Positions 36,511-47,557 of a stretch of 64,000 nucleotides of DNA are shown in pieces. Every line of letters begins with the position of its first letter. Within the stretch, counting starts at the first letter, position 1. The DNA comes from Stichopus chloronotus (lineage: Eukaryota > Echinodermata > Holothuroidea > Aspidochirotida > Stichopodidae): positions 25,622,455 to 25,686,454 of the forward strand of contig SFZH01000008.1 of NCBI GenBank assembly GCA_021234535.1, written 5' to 3'. The position numbers and the translations under genes are program-made. Below the pieces are notes generated by a model, which was not told the origin of the DNA, made no database searches, and saw nothing but the letters and a program-made list of their open reading frames with translations.

Positions 36511-38888
36511 CCCTTACACAACTACATACACACACACATATGCATGATTACAAAGGTTACGATTATCATCGAAACCAAAAATGCAATGTTTTGATGTTTT
36601 TAGGAAATCTTAACATTAATAAATTTGCATTGGTTTTTTTTTTAATCTAGAGAAAGATCCAGATAATAAAGGAAAGTTCATAGGAGGAAGATTTTCCTTG
36701 TGTATTGTTTCCTTGTGTATTGTCTATGATAATATTAATTCTTTTAATACAGTCAAGATTGCTAAGAAATAGAAATAAAAGGATATACTAAAGTATTAGC
36801 GCTTGTGTGACATCACAGATTTCCTACAATGTATGATGTAATCCATCACTGCCAAATGGAAAATGCTATTGACATACTGCTCATGGTTTTCACAAACAAA
36901 GAAAAAAGATATTCCTTTTTTCCTGCAATATCAATTTTCTTCAGTGACTGATCCTTTTAATACTTCACAGCTTCTTTCCTCATATGGCACTTATAATTAC
37001 ACTGGATAGCAAAGATCATTGTTAAACACATGCCATAAACACAGACCTGTGTAATAATCTGTCAATTAAGGCAGTCATGAATATTCATAAAGTACATGAC
37101 TGCAATTATGACTCACAGGAGAGCAAAGATCATGTCTAGTTGTGAACTTATAATGCCAATGTTACCATTATCTACCTACTGATGAGTGCATATATCAATA
37201 TGCATACCACAACATAGACCACTGTCAAAAACCATCCCATCTACAGTTACACAAATCAATGAATGTTTGCATGAATATTCATACCTTCCATTATTGCACT
37301 TATAAGTTCCAGGAGAGCAAAGGTCAACATGGAATTCATCCCAATAAATGCAAGATGACAATACCTCCTGGTGGAAAAATATACATGTTGTTAGTTAAAG
37401 CAGGACAGAGTCAATAACACTAGTGCATTACATACAATCAACAGCCAGCTCAGTTAATGAAACTTCATTGGATTAAAATGTAAATAATTGGTCTATCTGT
37501 GAAAAATCATTCTTGATACACACAGGTTTTTTTTTTACATACTTCAACTGAGTCCAGCAGGAAACATCATGAAACAGTATTTAGCATTATTACCGAAAAC
37601 TACTACCCAAAAACCAGTGAAGTGACTTGTTCACTGGTTTTCAATCATAAAGAGGTTGAATGAAACTTGAACAACAGGTGATACTACGTAATTTTTACAT
37701 GCATGACAGCATTTGATATTCATTCCTTGGAATTTCACAAGGATTCATTTTTCACACAGGCCCTGCCTTGGCCCTGGATGTGATTTATTGGTTGAGATTT
37801 TCACTCTGAATTATCATGACGTTGTGAAGAGATGGTACAATACAAAAGAGAAAGTAACAACAAAATGTTAATCCATCTGTTAACTGATTTTGAGAAAGTA
37901 ACAATACTTAAATTTGCAATCGAGCACTGTATGTGCGTGAATTTTGTGACCTCACATCTTGTATGCTTAATGGAAGAGTTCTGTATGGGATACATGTGCC
38001 GACATTATTTTAAAGATTACAATTAGGTAAATCAATTGATTACAATGACTTCATCTACTTCACATGAACGTTCTCTGCTTGAAATGCAAAAAATTCTGAA
38101 AATCTGATTTAAATGAGTGATTTTTTTGAAAAATTATGTGTGATGTAAATCAATATTTAAATCAGTGATTTTAATTTAAACCTGTCAAGTTTCAGGAGAC
38201 AGATAATAGCATCTACTGTGATGCAGATGTTCATGGATGTAAATGGGGTAACTTGCAGTGCTGCATCAAGCAAACAAATTTTAATATCTAATCAAATACC
38301 AAACAAGCAAATGACTCACTATTTTTGGAATAAGTTGTATCTGATATGAAAGGACTTAACCTAAAGGTGACACTTTGAAATCTACTAACTGAAACCTTGA
38401 AATATTTTACTAAGAAACACAGTTCCAGCAGGATGTCATCTAACTGTACATAGAAAAGTCAAACACGAGGGCTGGGAAAGTAAAAATATGAGTACGACTT
38501 GCAACGTTGGATCTGGGTGGGAGGGTGGGAACAACAGGCAAGTGCCCACACTTTTGGCACCTGAGATCAATTTGAGGCAAAGAGGGAGAAACTAGAAAGG
38601 ACAACAACAGAAAATGTGCAGTCATTGACTTCTCAAGTATGCCTATGTTAACACATGTTATTCTAATTTTCACAATAGGGAGCTGGGGAACCCTAGACCC
38701 CTTCCCAGGACGGCAATCTATCGGTACTCCACTACAGTATCACAACATCCTGAAAATGCAACTGAGTTTAAAACTGAAATGAGCATAACCTTAAGAAACA
38801 AATGCGTAGACATAAGTAAACATACCCTTGTCAATATATTTGGAAGAACTTGGTTTTGAAGGCTGAGGAGAAATACTGTGACCACCAT
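26419..38888 (-). CDS. Gene A: complete TNF-receptor-like type I membrane protein
   Basis: Eight coding exons on the - strand: 38826-38891 (ATG at 38886-38888), 37285-37367, 34850-34943, 33904-33964, 32345-32518, 30310-30444 (or 30303-30444), 29485-29591 and 26419-26493. Joined, they give 263 residues and a TAA. The order is a signal peptide (MVVTVFLLSLQN, about residues 1-20), an extracellular region with ten cysteines forming a TNFR-type module (about residues 25-100), an acidic Pro/Ser/Asp/Glu stalk of about 58 residues, a transmembrane helix (MLILVFGTSTLILASVLVY), a cysteine-rich juxtamembrane segment (CSKQKCCKCQ), and a basic tail ending in RGRKR plus a few residues. There is no death domain. 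The role is inferred to be a cell-surface receptor for a TNF-type ligand; neither ligand nor adaptor is identified. Exon phases are 0-0, 0-2, 2-0, 0-1, 1-1, 1-x, x-0, 0. Its closest paralogue is gene B; gene C is more distant. Confidence 0.78.
28475..28537. repeat. GAT trinucleotide microsatellite in gene A intron
   Basis: Run of gat/gac triplets, similar in kind to that at 20025. Confidence 0.9.
29485..29591 (-). CDS. Gene A exon: cytoplasmic tail
   Basis: The acceptor is ttcctgtgacag and the donor GGTTGG|gtaagt. In the frame that continues into the last exon (phase 1 in, 0 out) it reads VKMKTRVKSYRCVRNMQGG then DDTSGHAAERGETSGW. It aligns at its 3' end and donor with gene B exon 56516-56618 and is four bases longer. 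No PxQE or PxExx TRAF core is visible. With the alternative upstream donor it is read in another frame and terminates inside the exon. Confidence 0.65.
30303..30444 (-). CDS. Gene A exon: transmembrane segment, two possible donors
   Basis: The acceptor is ttctcaccag. The exon reads EIGNSMIMFDWRT, then the helix MLILVFGTSTLILASVLVY, then QMMCSKQKCCKCQ. Two donors compete: CAGG|gtgcag (exon edge 30310) and CAGT|gtaagt (edge 30303). The first aligns with the donor used in gene B and keeps the conserved RGRKR tail in frame (263 residues). The second has the better consensus but gives a tail VGEDEDSGEILPLRKK and a few more residues before a TGA (226 residues). Confidence 0.8.
32345..32518 (-). CDS. 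Gene A exon: acidic proline-rich stalk
   Basis: The acceptor is ccttgtaatcag and the donor CCCAG|gtaagc. Length is 174 bases, phase 1-1. Fifty-eight residues rich in Glu, Asp, Ser and Pro (for example PPPSSEEDEHDNESADENK) form an extended, negatively charged extracellular stalk with no cysteine. It is homologous to gene B exon 61019-61177, sharing ES at the start, PPSS in the middle and a DPSxxxxSD type end, but it is 15 bases longer. Confidence 0.85.
33631..33862. repeat. Short tandem duplications in gene A intron
   Basis: 'ataatgcagttcagct' is repeated at 33627-33680, and 'gaattgactgaaaattta' is repeated with variation at 33804-33862. Confidence 0.75.
33904..33964 (-). CDS. Gene A exon: end of TNFR module
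   Basis: The acceptor is tactttaacag and the donor CCACAG|gtgggc. Length is 61 bases, phase 0 in and 1 out. It reads VIFDGNFKYDRVCGDFPIST. Gene B's counterpart at 62367-62427 has the same length and phases, and both keep the ST-G|gt ending. Confidence 0.85.
34850..34943 (-). CDS. Gene A exon: TNFR cysteine-rich module core
   Basis: The acceptor is ttgcctacag and the donor GAAAAA|gtaagt. Phase is 2 in, 0 out, with 31 whole codons. It contains CCPCLEGTF, then KCPKC and RDC, with CC-x-C-x11-C-x2-C-x5-C spacing identical to gene C exon 290-386. The longer open frame through this exon on the same strand is intron read-through on both sides. Confidence 0.85.
35946..36587. mobile_element. TIR-bounded element built of minisatellite units
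   Basis: The left end ATGCATTGTGGTTTCGATGAT is mirrored at the right by ATCATCGAAACCAAAAATGCA, that is, inverted ends of about 22 bases. Between them are three units of about 135-145 bases (tgacctttgacc at 36065, 36200 and 36345), each with 'aaaaac(a/g)atagggttc' and 'cttgagatatcgtgt', followed by a CA repeat. A partial left end recurs at 57056 and 27054, and right ends at 58200 and 9280. Confidence 0.7.
36469..36512. repeat. CATA/CA microsatellite
   Basis: gacatacatacatacatacac followed by a pure CA run, at the end of the minisatellite array. The equivalent is at 58141-58200. Confidence 0.9.
37285..37367 (-). CDS. Gene A exon: N-terminal cysteines of the ectodomain
   Basis: The acceptor is tttccaccag and the donor GGAAG|gtatga. 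Phase is 0 in, 2 out. It reads EVLSSCIYWDEFHVDLCSPG then TYKCNNG, with three cysteines. This resembles the opening half of a TNFR repeat (C...CSPGTY). The equivalent exons of B and C lie outside the window. Confidence 0.8.
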
Positions 38889-38891
38889 AAC
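38826..38891 (-). CDS. Gene A exon: start codon and signal peptide
   Basis: The acceptor is ttcattttcag and the donor is AAGG|gtatgt. ATG lies at 38886-38888. The 21 residues start with a hydrophobic stretch MVVTVFLLSL, typical of a secretory signal, and end ILTR. The exit phase is 0, matching the next exon. ATG sits only three bases from the exon start, so the 5' UTR and possibly the true start are in an upstream exon. Confidence 0.72.
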
Positions 38892-38999
38892 CTGAAAATG
38901 AATACCAAATTACAAAACAACATCATAAATTTTCTAGCAATTAATGAAGCAGGATTGCAGTGGGATTATTTGGTTGATAAATTTAGATTTACTGATCAA

Positions 39000-41900
39000 A
39001 CAGGTTGGTAAATTTAAGCAAGGTAGCAATATGTACATTCATTTTACTTCATTCCATCAACACCTCTTTATAACTATTGCTCTCTTAAGCCTACCTGACA
39101 CACTGTGAGCTTTTCCCTATGATATGACACAACGCATCTATGCACAGTTTTGTATTATGGATTGGTTGTCCTCACACACTACATTCTCGCACATACTTTT
39201 TATGATGATGCTACCACTGCAACAACATTAACTGGATCTGGCATTATAAAAACTACGCCTCGTAACAATGTTGCCTTCTGGCAGACACAAAATCACAGAC
39301 ACTTCCACTTTGCAAGGGGGTCTTCAACAACTCCCTGCTTCCGCAATACATTGCTATTCTCTAGAGACCATGATTGCACGCACTCGGACTGAATTGTTTT
39401 GGCCGTGTTAAAAAAAAATCTAAGCTACGATAAAAATCATAAAATAACACATGTGCGTTTTCTGAAAATGATGTAGTGTCATATTGTACAAGCGCCCACA
39501 CACTGCAATTCTTTCGGGTTATCACGTCCTACCTGTAAAGTACTGCAGCGCATCGTTCGATATCAAAGAAGAATCACAGCATGTGAGACAGGCTTTAGTG
39601 TATGTAATATAGAGAGTACATCTTCAAGTGCATTGTCGATGCAATGCATGGTGTTTTCATGTCCACAAACTTGTGGCCTATTAAGTGATGCTCTGAATGC
39701 TTGCAACAGTAGAACAAGCATGCTTTCACATGTGCTTAAGATGGCTGAAGACTACGCACTACGATGAGTAGAGTGGGTACTGTGCAGGTGAAGTCGCACT
39801 GAAAAAAACTTTGAAATTACAGGCATTATATTAAAGTGGTTCTTAAGTTTATGCACAAGGAATCAGTGAGTATACATGGGACTGATATGTGAAAACATCA
39901 AATTTAAGAATACCTTTCAAGTAAAGAGGATAACAAGGTCTTGACTTTCATAAGTTTAAAATGCACACTTTCACTGTGCACAGATGACTCCCACTTAAAT
40001 AATGTAATAACTTTCATGAACAGTAAGAGAAAAAAGCTGGTAGGTTCTTTTTAAACTTGTTTGTGGTGATATCTTATCTCCTGGCAATCACCCTTGAGGA
40101 CTATCTCTGATTGTGGTTGGATATATGCTGGTCATTTGGGATGACCTCCTGTACACTAGCTCTATTACTGTATGTATACAGTAGCACTGGTAATTCAATT
40201 CTTACATTTGAACAAAACCATGAATATTCATGATGAAATGAAACTATCATGCTATAATTTCCACTAACATACTTTTACCTTGGTGGTGATGATGTTGTTG
40301 AGGTTCATTGATGTAGTGTCTGCAGGTAAACTATCCTACCTGCACAAATTGACAGATCTATGGAAGAATCAGAAAGTGATGTATTAGAATAAAAGTACAG
40401 TATTGAGAATTTATTCAAGAGTACGCTACAGCATTTCACAAAACAAAAAAATTGTCAGAAAAAGTGTCAATTGAGCACAACTTTAGTTGCTTGTTATGTT
40501 ACGTATGGATCCTGGCTTTCAGACATATAAGGTTGAGTAAAGAAAAAAAAATAGATTCTTATCCCTACAGTCCACATGATTTTCTATTTCATATATAGGA
40601 TCAGTACATAATCAGATTGAACATGAGGTCCAGCAGATATATTCACCACAATCAGTGAAAAATGGGATCAGCGAAATTTAGATACTGATGTTTGCCAATG
40701 TTCTGCAACCTTTGGAATGGGGAAATGCCACTCAAAGGTTACTTTCAATTTGAAAGTTAGTTAAAATACAGTACCTGTAAAATTTGCAGTGATTTTGGAT
40801 TTGTAATAAAAGGACTTCAGAGACTATACTGTACACATACCATACATAGGATGACAATTTGTCCTAGGAACACGCTTGATTGCAAAAATATCAAATCAGA
40901 TATCGGCCAATGTTGCAATAAAAACATTCGCCCAACAGTCGGCAGAGAAAAAGCACATCAGTTAACCTCTACTTTCATTATACCAAAGGAAGAATTTTTA
41001 TCTGAAATGTATTTTCCCTACCAATATCTTTTCAGCATAGCAGTCATTGATATAATGATAGACAAACAACAGCACATTGATGTGCTGTTAACAGGCCAGC
41101 TTTCAGGATCAGTAGAAAACAAAGTCTGCTCCGTCAAACTTTCTGGAAAGTTAGGACAAGAAAAGCATAATAGTATTTTCATTTCAGCTTCAACAAGGGG
41201 CCTAGTAATAAGCCATCTGTGGGCAAAATCCAGTATAAATATCACATGTACAGTTCATTCTACACACCACTATCTGTGTTTGGTAGCTGTATGACCAACA
41301 CTGAGGGTTAATGTATGACAATAGCTGAATCAATTGTGCTACGCATTTCCTGAACTGCAATTACTAGCTATTAAACATGCAGAAATGCTGACTGCACCAC
41401 ACAAGGAGAGCAAGTATGTGTAATAACTGAACCCCAAAGATGTGGCAGAAAGCAGTTGATGACACAGTTGATGATCGAGTGCTGTAGGTGCAAGGTTCTA
41501 CTGTAAATCTGATAAGCGGAAGCATCACGGAGCAGGGTGTCCCACGGAATTTTATCCAAGATTGTAGCTACATGAAGCAAGATGCAAAGGGTGGAGAGTT
41601 AGCTTACTTGTAGAAGTGTCTGTCTGGCAATCTTTAGGTATCCGGACCAAATCCCAGAAGAACCTCTTGGAATTTGGGATTCAAATTTGGATTGGTCAGT
41701 AAAGCTGTTTACAGTGGTGGTGGAGAGAAGTTATTGGGTTTCCTGTTGTCTTATTTGTTTTGTCCATTCACGTTGCTCAGTGCAGCTGATGGGCTGCTGG
41801 ACTGGGCACTCCACCCCTCCAGCCTTTTGGTCAAAGACTAGCGGATACACTCTTGTCCTTTGGTAGGGGATGTTAAATGGTGGTCCAGGAGCAAGTTTGC

Positions 41901-42329
41901 ACTGGTGCTGTAATGTCACACCTGCCTTGATATGCTTGCTATGGACATTAATCAACAAGGTATAGGGTCCTTGATGAGTCCATAAAGCTTCCTTATCCTC
42001 GAACTGTCAGATTCAAAGACCTGTGTTGAAGGGTATGAAGGCTGCATCATTGACATATATCTAAATAGCGTCTATTTTACTGCAAGCTGCTTCAATGCCG
42101 TCACTCTGCTTATATTTTTAAAAAGGTAAAGCAAAGATAAAAAGTAAAGGTTGTCTCATCAATCTGTCCAAAAATCTGCAAAGTTTATCTACTATCAAGC
42201 TTGATGAGTCTCACAAGTGCTTGACTTGTACTGGCCTTAACTTAGCCCTCCTGCCCTACATATGCTTATAGGGCTTGAACAGGGCTGTGTATAATTACTT
42301 GTCTAGAAAGTAGAAGCCCTTGAAAAGGG
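39000..42329. other. Upstream interval of gene A without a recognised gene
   Basis: No exon with convincing neighbours. It includes a + strand open frame of 147 residues (40851-41294) and a - strand open frame of 75 residues (41731-41958) in a slightly GC-richer block. Neither has a domain I recognise. If the candidate first exon at 43337 is real, this is gene A's first intron. Confidence 0.45.
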
Positions 42330-43175
42330 CTGTGCAAGGTTTATGATATTCTGTGAAACGAAACAAAGCGAAACGAAATAGCCTTACCCTGAAAACACAA
42401 TATAGCAAACTAAGGACTGTAAGGGGAGGACACAATTTAATCGCTCAAAGTATTTACAGATTGGTATAACTATACAATACCCCGCCAATAAATAAGTCCA
42501 CTGTGTAGCCAGCTACAGCCTTGCACTCACGCATTTATATACAGTCCACTATGAAGTCCATGTGCCCATGTAGCCACTCCGGATAAATGTCTTGGACATA
42601 AAAAATTTGGCAAGCATTCTCAACACTATTAAACAGCATTATTCAGTATGGTCAGTGATGTGTCGTTCTCAAAGTGAAAAGGGCAATGCACGGAGCAGGT
42701 GTAGCCACTCCAGGGCAAACATTTGGGACGATAGAGTTTACAGTCCATGATGAAGCTGACGGAGCCGGTGTAGCCACTCTGAAATCATTGGTTGGACTTA
42801 GAATTTTTTAACTCCCTTTTGTAACGATAAAACTGAGCAATATATTTTTCCTTCACGGTGCAGCCGGAGTAGCCACTTCGGGGACATTGGTTGGACTTAT
42901 AATTTTTCCACTCTATTTGATAATGATCAACCATGTAGGGCTCATGATTAGTCGTTCTCAAAAGCATTTGCCAGGGAATTCGACCACGTAGCCATTAAAT
43001 TTCAAGGGTAATTCTCGGGTGGCGGGGTATTCTGTAGTTGCTCCTACAGATTTTCTGTGCAGTTTTGCAACTTATCATTAGCATGGTGGGGTATTGATAT
43101 TCTTCGAAACGAAACAGCCCTACCCTGAAAACACGATCTGTTTGATATCGATCTCACAGAATATCATAAGCTGCT
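42330..43175. repeat. Repeat element with tandem 'tagccactcc' units
   Basis: Ends share an inverted sequence, ttatgatattctgtga at 42340 and tcacagaatatcataa near 43145. Inner sequence gaaacgaaac...taccctgaaaacac occurs at 42356 and 43106 in direct orientation. The core has about four units with 'gtagccactc' followed by 'attggttggactta...aattttt' variants. It is upstream of gene A and close to its candidate first exon. There is no coding capacity. Confidence 0.6.
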
Positions 43176-43336
43176 GTGCAATATGATACTTTACACTCCA
43201 CATTAGAATACGTTCACCCCACATGCAGCTTAGGTCATTACATTGTTCACTGCAGTCCAGTCCTGTCCAAGACCTTGCGTTTATTTCGACATACCTTATG
43301 AACACGTGAAAGGTAATAATACGTGAAAAGGCTTAC

Positions 43337-43380
43337 CATTCAAACCGGAGTCTCCAGTGGAGAGCCTAGTATTGGTAATT
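43337..43380 (-). other. Candidate upstream first exon of gene A (5' UTR plus ATG)
   Basis: On the - strand a good donor (GAATG|gtaagc) ends exactly on an ATG at 43337-43339, with an in-frame TGA just before it. Splicing to 38891 would give M-V-M-V-V-T-V-F-L-L-S, in frame with the signal peptide. The exon at 38826-38891 begins with an acceptor only three bases before its own ATG, so some upstream exon must exist. This one is a plausible candidate, but it is 4.4 kb away and the upstream end shown is arbitrary. Confidence 0.25.
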
Positions 43381-43891
43381 AATAACACTAACAAAGTACC
43401 ACCACAGGGCACAGGCCGAACACAGTCTGACACTGACAGGCAAAAGTCACGTACGTTAGGCAGGCCTAACTTTTGGTTTATACTTCCTACTGGCACTGCA
43501 CAAAACAGAAAAACATGAAGATTCCCTAGCATTCCTCCACGTTCCTTCCTTTGAAAAATTGACAAGACGGAATGCAATTGCTAATACTGGTCGGGAGATT
43601 TCCCACTTGCATTCCTTAGCCTATTCTTCTACTAACTACTAGGGTACATGAATACGTCTTCCTAACCTAACACAATTTGAAACCACTGGCGTTTAGCGAC
43701 ACCCAACTTATGTCACACATTGTACTGTGCATTAACTTTTCTTCGCTTTCCCAATTTCCCGAACATACTTCGTATATTGCGCAATAGTCGGATAGCAACA
43801 CCCTGGACCAATCAAGAACGAGATGTTTACACCAGCGCCATTATAGTTACACCAATGACAGGGAAGATTTTAATCATGTCTGCACACCGCT

Positions 43892-45306
43892 GAACGCCAA
43901 AACCGCAACATGTTTCGATGATTGTCCATTTTTTTTCATAATAAAGATAATTTCTACAGTAACGAAGGACGATAAAGATCACTTTCAAAGTGATAAAGAA
44001 AGCCTTTTAAATGATAAAGATAACTTTCACAGTGATAAAGAATGCTTTTTAAATGATAAAGATAACTTTTACAGTGATGAAGAGCGCCTTTTAAGTGATA
44101 AAGATCACTTTTACGGTAAAAAAACGTCACTTTTTGAATGATGAAGACCCAACATGTCTTAATGAAAGCCGAAAATAGTTTCATGACGGTGCAATTGCAC
44201 TTAATAATGACGCAAAAGTACACGAAGAATACTTCTCACTTTAAGGCCGTTTTTTATTTGGTCCACTTCAAGGTGATGGTGTGATTGTTCTTAATAAAGA
44301 TGCAAAAGGACACTAAAAACACTCTTCATTTGAAGGCTGATTTTTAAATGGACCATTGCAAGGTGATGGCGTGATTGCATTTAATAAAGATGAAAAAATT
44401 CACGAAGAACAGTTTTCATCTGAAGGCCATTTTTTAAGTAAAGGTCCATTTTAAGATAGTGGCGCCCTCATATTTATTAGCTAGAGTACCTTTATAGAGA
44501 TACTATAAAGGTACTCTATAAAGGTCCCTATAAAGGTACTCTTTTATTAGCCAAGTCCCGCCAACGTTTAGCCAATCTATTGTATAATATACAATATATA
44601 TGAAAGCTAAGTTAGCCAAGTCAGGGCTAGCTGAGGTTAGGCTATGCCGGCTGTTGTGTACCGTACTTTCTTGCGTTTAACGCGACCGCGCGCCTGCCTT
44701 ACTTGGGCTAAAAGACGGGATCTGTCACTGCATTGGTTGTCGAATCAATCGTTAGAAAAAGTAGTAGCCTAATATAACATGACCATTGAAGCAAACACCT
44801 ATTGGTTTCATGTATGCACAGCAGGTCCGGAGTATTATTACTAAGTTAGTGAAACATGAAGCTGGAATGAACTTAATACTCTCGCTAGCGCAAGGCTAGC
44901 TAGGTCTAGGCTAAGGCCTAACATTTACAGACTTACCTTTCCGTGTCTGAAGGGGGCCACCACCTTAAAATGAACCTTTACTCATAAAACGGCCTTCATA
45001 ATGAAAACTGTTCTTCGTGTAGTTTTGCATCTTTATCAAATGCAATCACGCCATCACCGTAAAATGGATCACGTGAAAAACTGCCTTCAAATGAAAACTT
45101 TTCTTTGTGTACTTTTGCATCTTTATTAAATACAATCACGTTGTCACCTTACAATGGTCCATTTAAAAATCAGCCTTCAAATCAAAAGTGTTTTCACTGT
45201 AAACCTGATCCTTATCTTTAAAAAAAAGCTTTCTTTATCACTGTAAAAGTGATCTTCATTATGAAAAAATGGACCATCATCGAAAAATGTTGCGGTTTTG
45301 GCGTTC
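43892..45306. mobile_element. 1.4-kb foldback element with long, internally repeated inverted arms
   Basis: The ends are GAACGCCAAAACCGCAACAT (left) and its inverse at the right. Each arm is several hundred bases and is itself made of short repeats: gataaagat(a/c)acttt(t/c)ac units near the ends and roughly 110-base units containing 'aaggtgatggcgtgattgca', 'aataaagatgcaaaa' and 'gaagaacagttttcat' further in. The right arm carries the reverse complement of these in mirrored order. A central loop (about 44470-44940) has no transposase frame. This matches the foldback class known from Drosophila FB and sea urchin TU elements. Confidence 0.8.
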
Positions 45307-47109
45307 CATAGCTCTTTGAAGTCTTGTATGAAAACAGTAAGGCTGCCTCCTTAGACCTTGTAACTTTCTTTGTACTACAGTGAGAGGTTGAACAAGTAGC
45401 GCCCCATCATTTGCTAAAACCATGAGAAAAAAAAATGGAAACGAGAAAAAAAATGAGAACGTTACGGGGGAAGACAGGAAGCGGGGGGAAGACAGGAAGC
45501 GAAAGAGAAAGACGAGAATGAGCAATTTCTAGCGAACACAAGTTCTTTGAACATAAAAGAAATTGGGAAGGGCTGGCGAAGAGTGGTTCATCTCCAACGT
45601 CGGGGGAGGGGGTTTACCATTTGAGAATTCTGTAGTCCTGGAAAAGGGTCTAAGGGTGTTCCCCTCCCTAAGATGTCTATGGCAAATGGTGAAATATTTG
45701 GGAACCATATAGCTTTCAAAATGTAGTGCCAATTTAACTTATTGCAATATTGTTCAATATTCCACATTTTCAACCATTGATGGCCGTTTACCATTTCATC
45801 ATTTTTCTAAAAAGTTGGGAGCCTAGAGATGCCTCTCTTCCAAAAAAAAAAAAAAAAAGCTGAAGGCTTATTTTCGATTTGAAAATAGTAGTTTTTTAAG
45901 TTAAACTTACAATCCTGGTTCATTTTTCCGTTTCGTTTTATGTTGCAGCCATAGAAATAAATAAACCAGAATTATGGAAGAATGAAGTAAAGCCAAAACT
46001 CTAGGAAACTGCCTTTCTCATGAAACCGGGAAGCACAAATCCAACGGAAATTTTAGGATGACAATATAAGTCGCAATCACATAAGCGTTGGAATCGTTAC
46101 CGCACTTTACCCTGAAAATTATCTGGTTAAAAGATATATCAAGTGGTCGCATTTACTTCTGTTTACCCCCAAAAGGTGGATATTAGTGCGAACATTAGAT
46201 ATATAGTGGCAAATGGTGAAGGCAGTGCTGTTTTGACATATACTGTTGTATATGGTGAACGTTATGCTCCGCCGTACATCAGAGGTCATACAAAGTTCAG
46301 TTTCCGGACGGTTTACTAACTCTAACTTTATTCCATGATTCTGTCAGTCAGTATAAATAAAGAAACACATCAGAAATAGAAAGGGCAACCACTGTTAGTA
46401 CTTGGAAATACTTTGCTATGTGATGTGATTGGCCAATTCATGGGTAGCAACGATTTGCCTATACGATGATGTATACAACTGTGTGATTCTGATTGGTCAT
46501 TGTGGAACTTGTGGCTTTCACCCCAGGAAGCGTTGACAAACCAAGAGGCCCGCAGCCTGGTAATATGATTGCTGTCGAACCCGCATAAATGTCTCTCTCT
46601 GTAACAATGTATGCCTATGTCACCGACTGTACTATCTCCGTTTCTCGTTCTCTCTTGTCAACGTCTCACCTAGTTTCAATCATCATCGACAACTTGATCT
46701 ATCTGATTTCTGTGTCCCAGTCTAATCAATTAATAAATGGAACTCTGATCGTTAAGTTAAATGGAAATAGGGCATTTAGAATATATCAACATGGCATACA
46801 AAGAAAATAATTTTAATCACTGTTAAAGTACTTCTGTCTCATCAATAAACATCTGAAAAAGCTTCATCACCTCAAAACATTTTGCATTTAATGAGTTACT
46901 GAAGATGAATTATTTGAATTTGCAAAGTTTGAGTGAACATTACAAATTATTGTCCATCAACAAAATAATTGAATTTCTATCCGTGAGAATCTTATTCCTT
47001 GAAAAGGAGGCCACTGTCTTTCCTTATTTTGAATAATCTCTCATTCTACGTGCACAGACACTGGTTTTAAAAATATGGGTGTTTTCTGAAAACAAACGAG
47101 TTACTTCCC

Positions 47110-47557
47110 TTCAAATCGAATATCTTTCTCTGGATTTTGTTCCGACATCTCTCTCTCTCTCTCTGTATTGTAAAGGGGGAACGTTCTGTGTTGTTAACAT
47201 CTGGAATATCCGTCGCTAGGGCAGTCATACAACGACTGTAAAACCCCTCAAAATGAACCCACCCCATACGTAACATGGATGGTAGGTAACATCTAGACCT
47301 GCATAACAATACAGTAAAGAGCATACATTGTTCAGCTACATTGTTCGGCTTCGTTGGTTTGTCTATTTGAATCATGGGTTGTAGTTGGAGAGAGATAAGT
47401 CTTCTGAAGATATTGTAAAATATCGCATGTTTCGCCTGCTTGAAACATTCCCAAACATGTAAAACTAGCCTGAGAGCTCTCTGTAAAAGTATACAAGTTG
47501 CATACTTTAACATCCCTCTAATACATTATGTACCACCTGGTATGCTCGATATATAAA
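47110..47557. other. Unassigned spacer between repeat copies
   Basis: Contains most of a 148-residue - strand open frame (47067-47513) that also runs into the flanking repeat. I recognise no domain. A CT microsatellite is at 47149-47165. Confidence 0.4.

Noticed and set aside
40851..41294. 147-residue + strand open frame
   Set aside because: No recognisable domain, no clear splice context and AT-rich surroundings; plausible by chance at this length. Kept only as part of the unassigned interval.
47067..47513. 148-residue - strand open frame
   Set aside because: It runs into a dispersed repeat whose other copies do not keep the frame; no domain seen.
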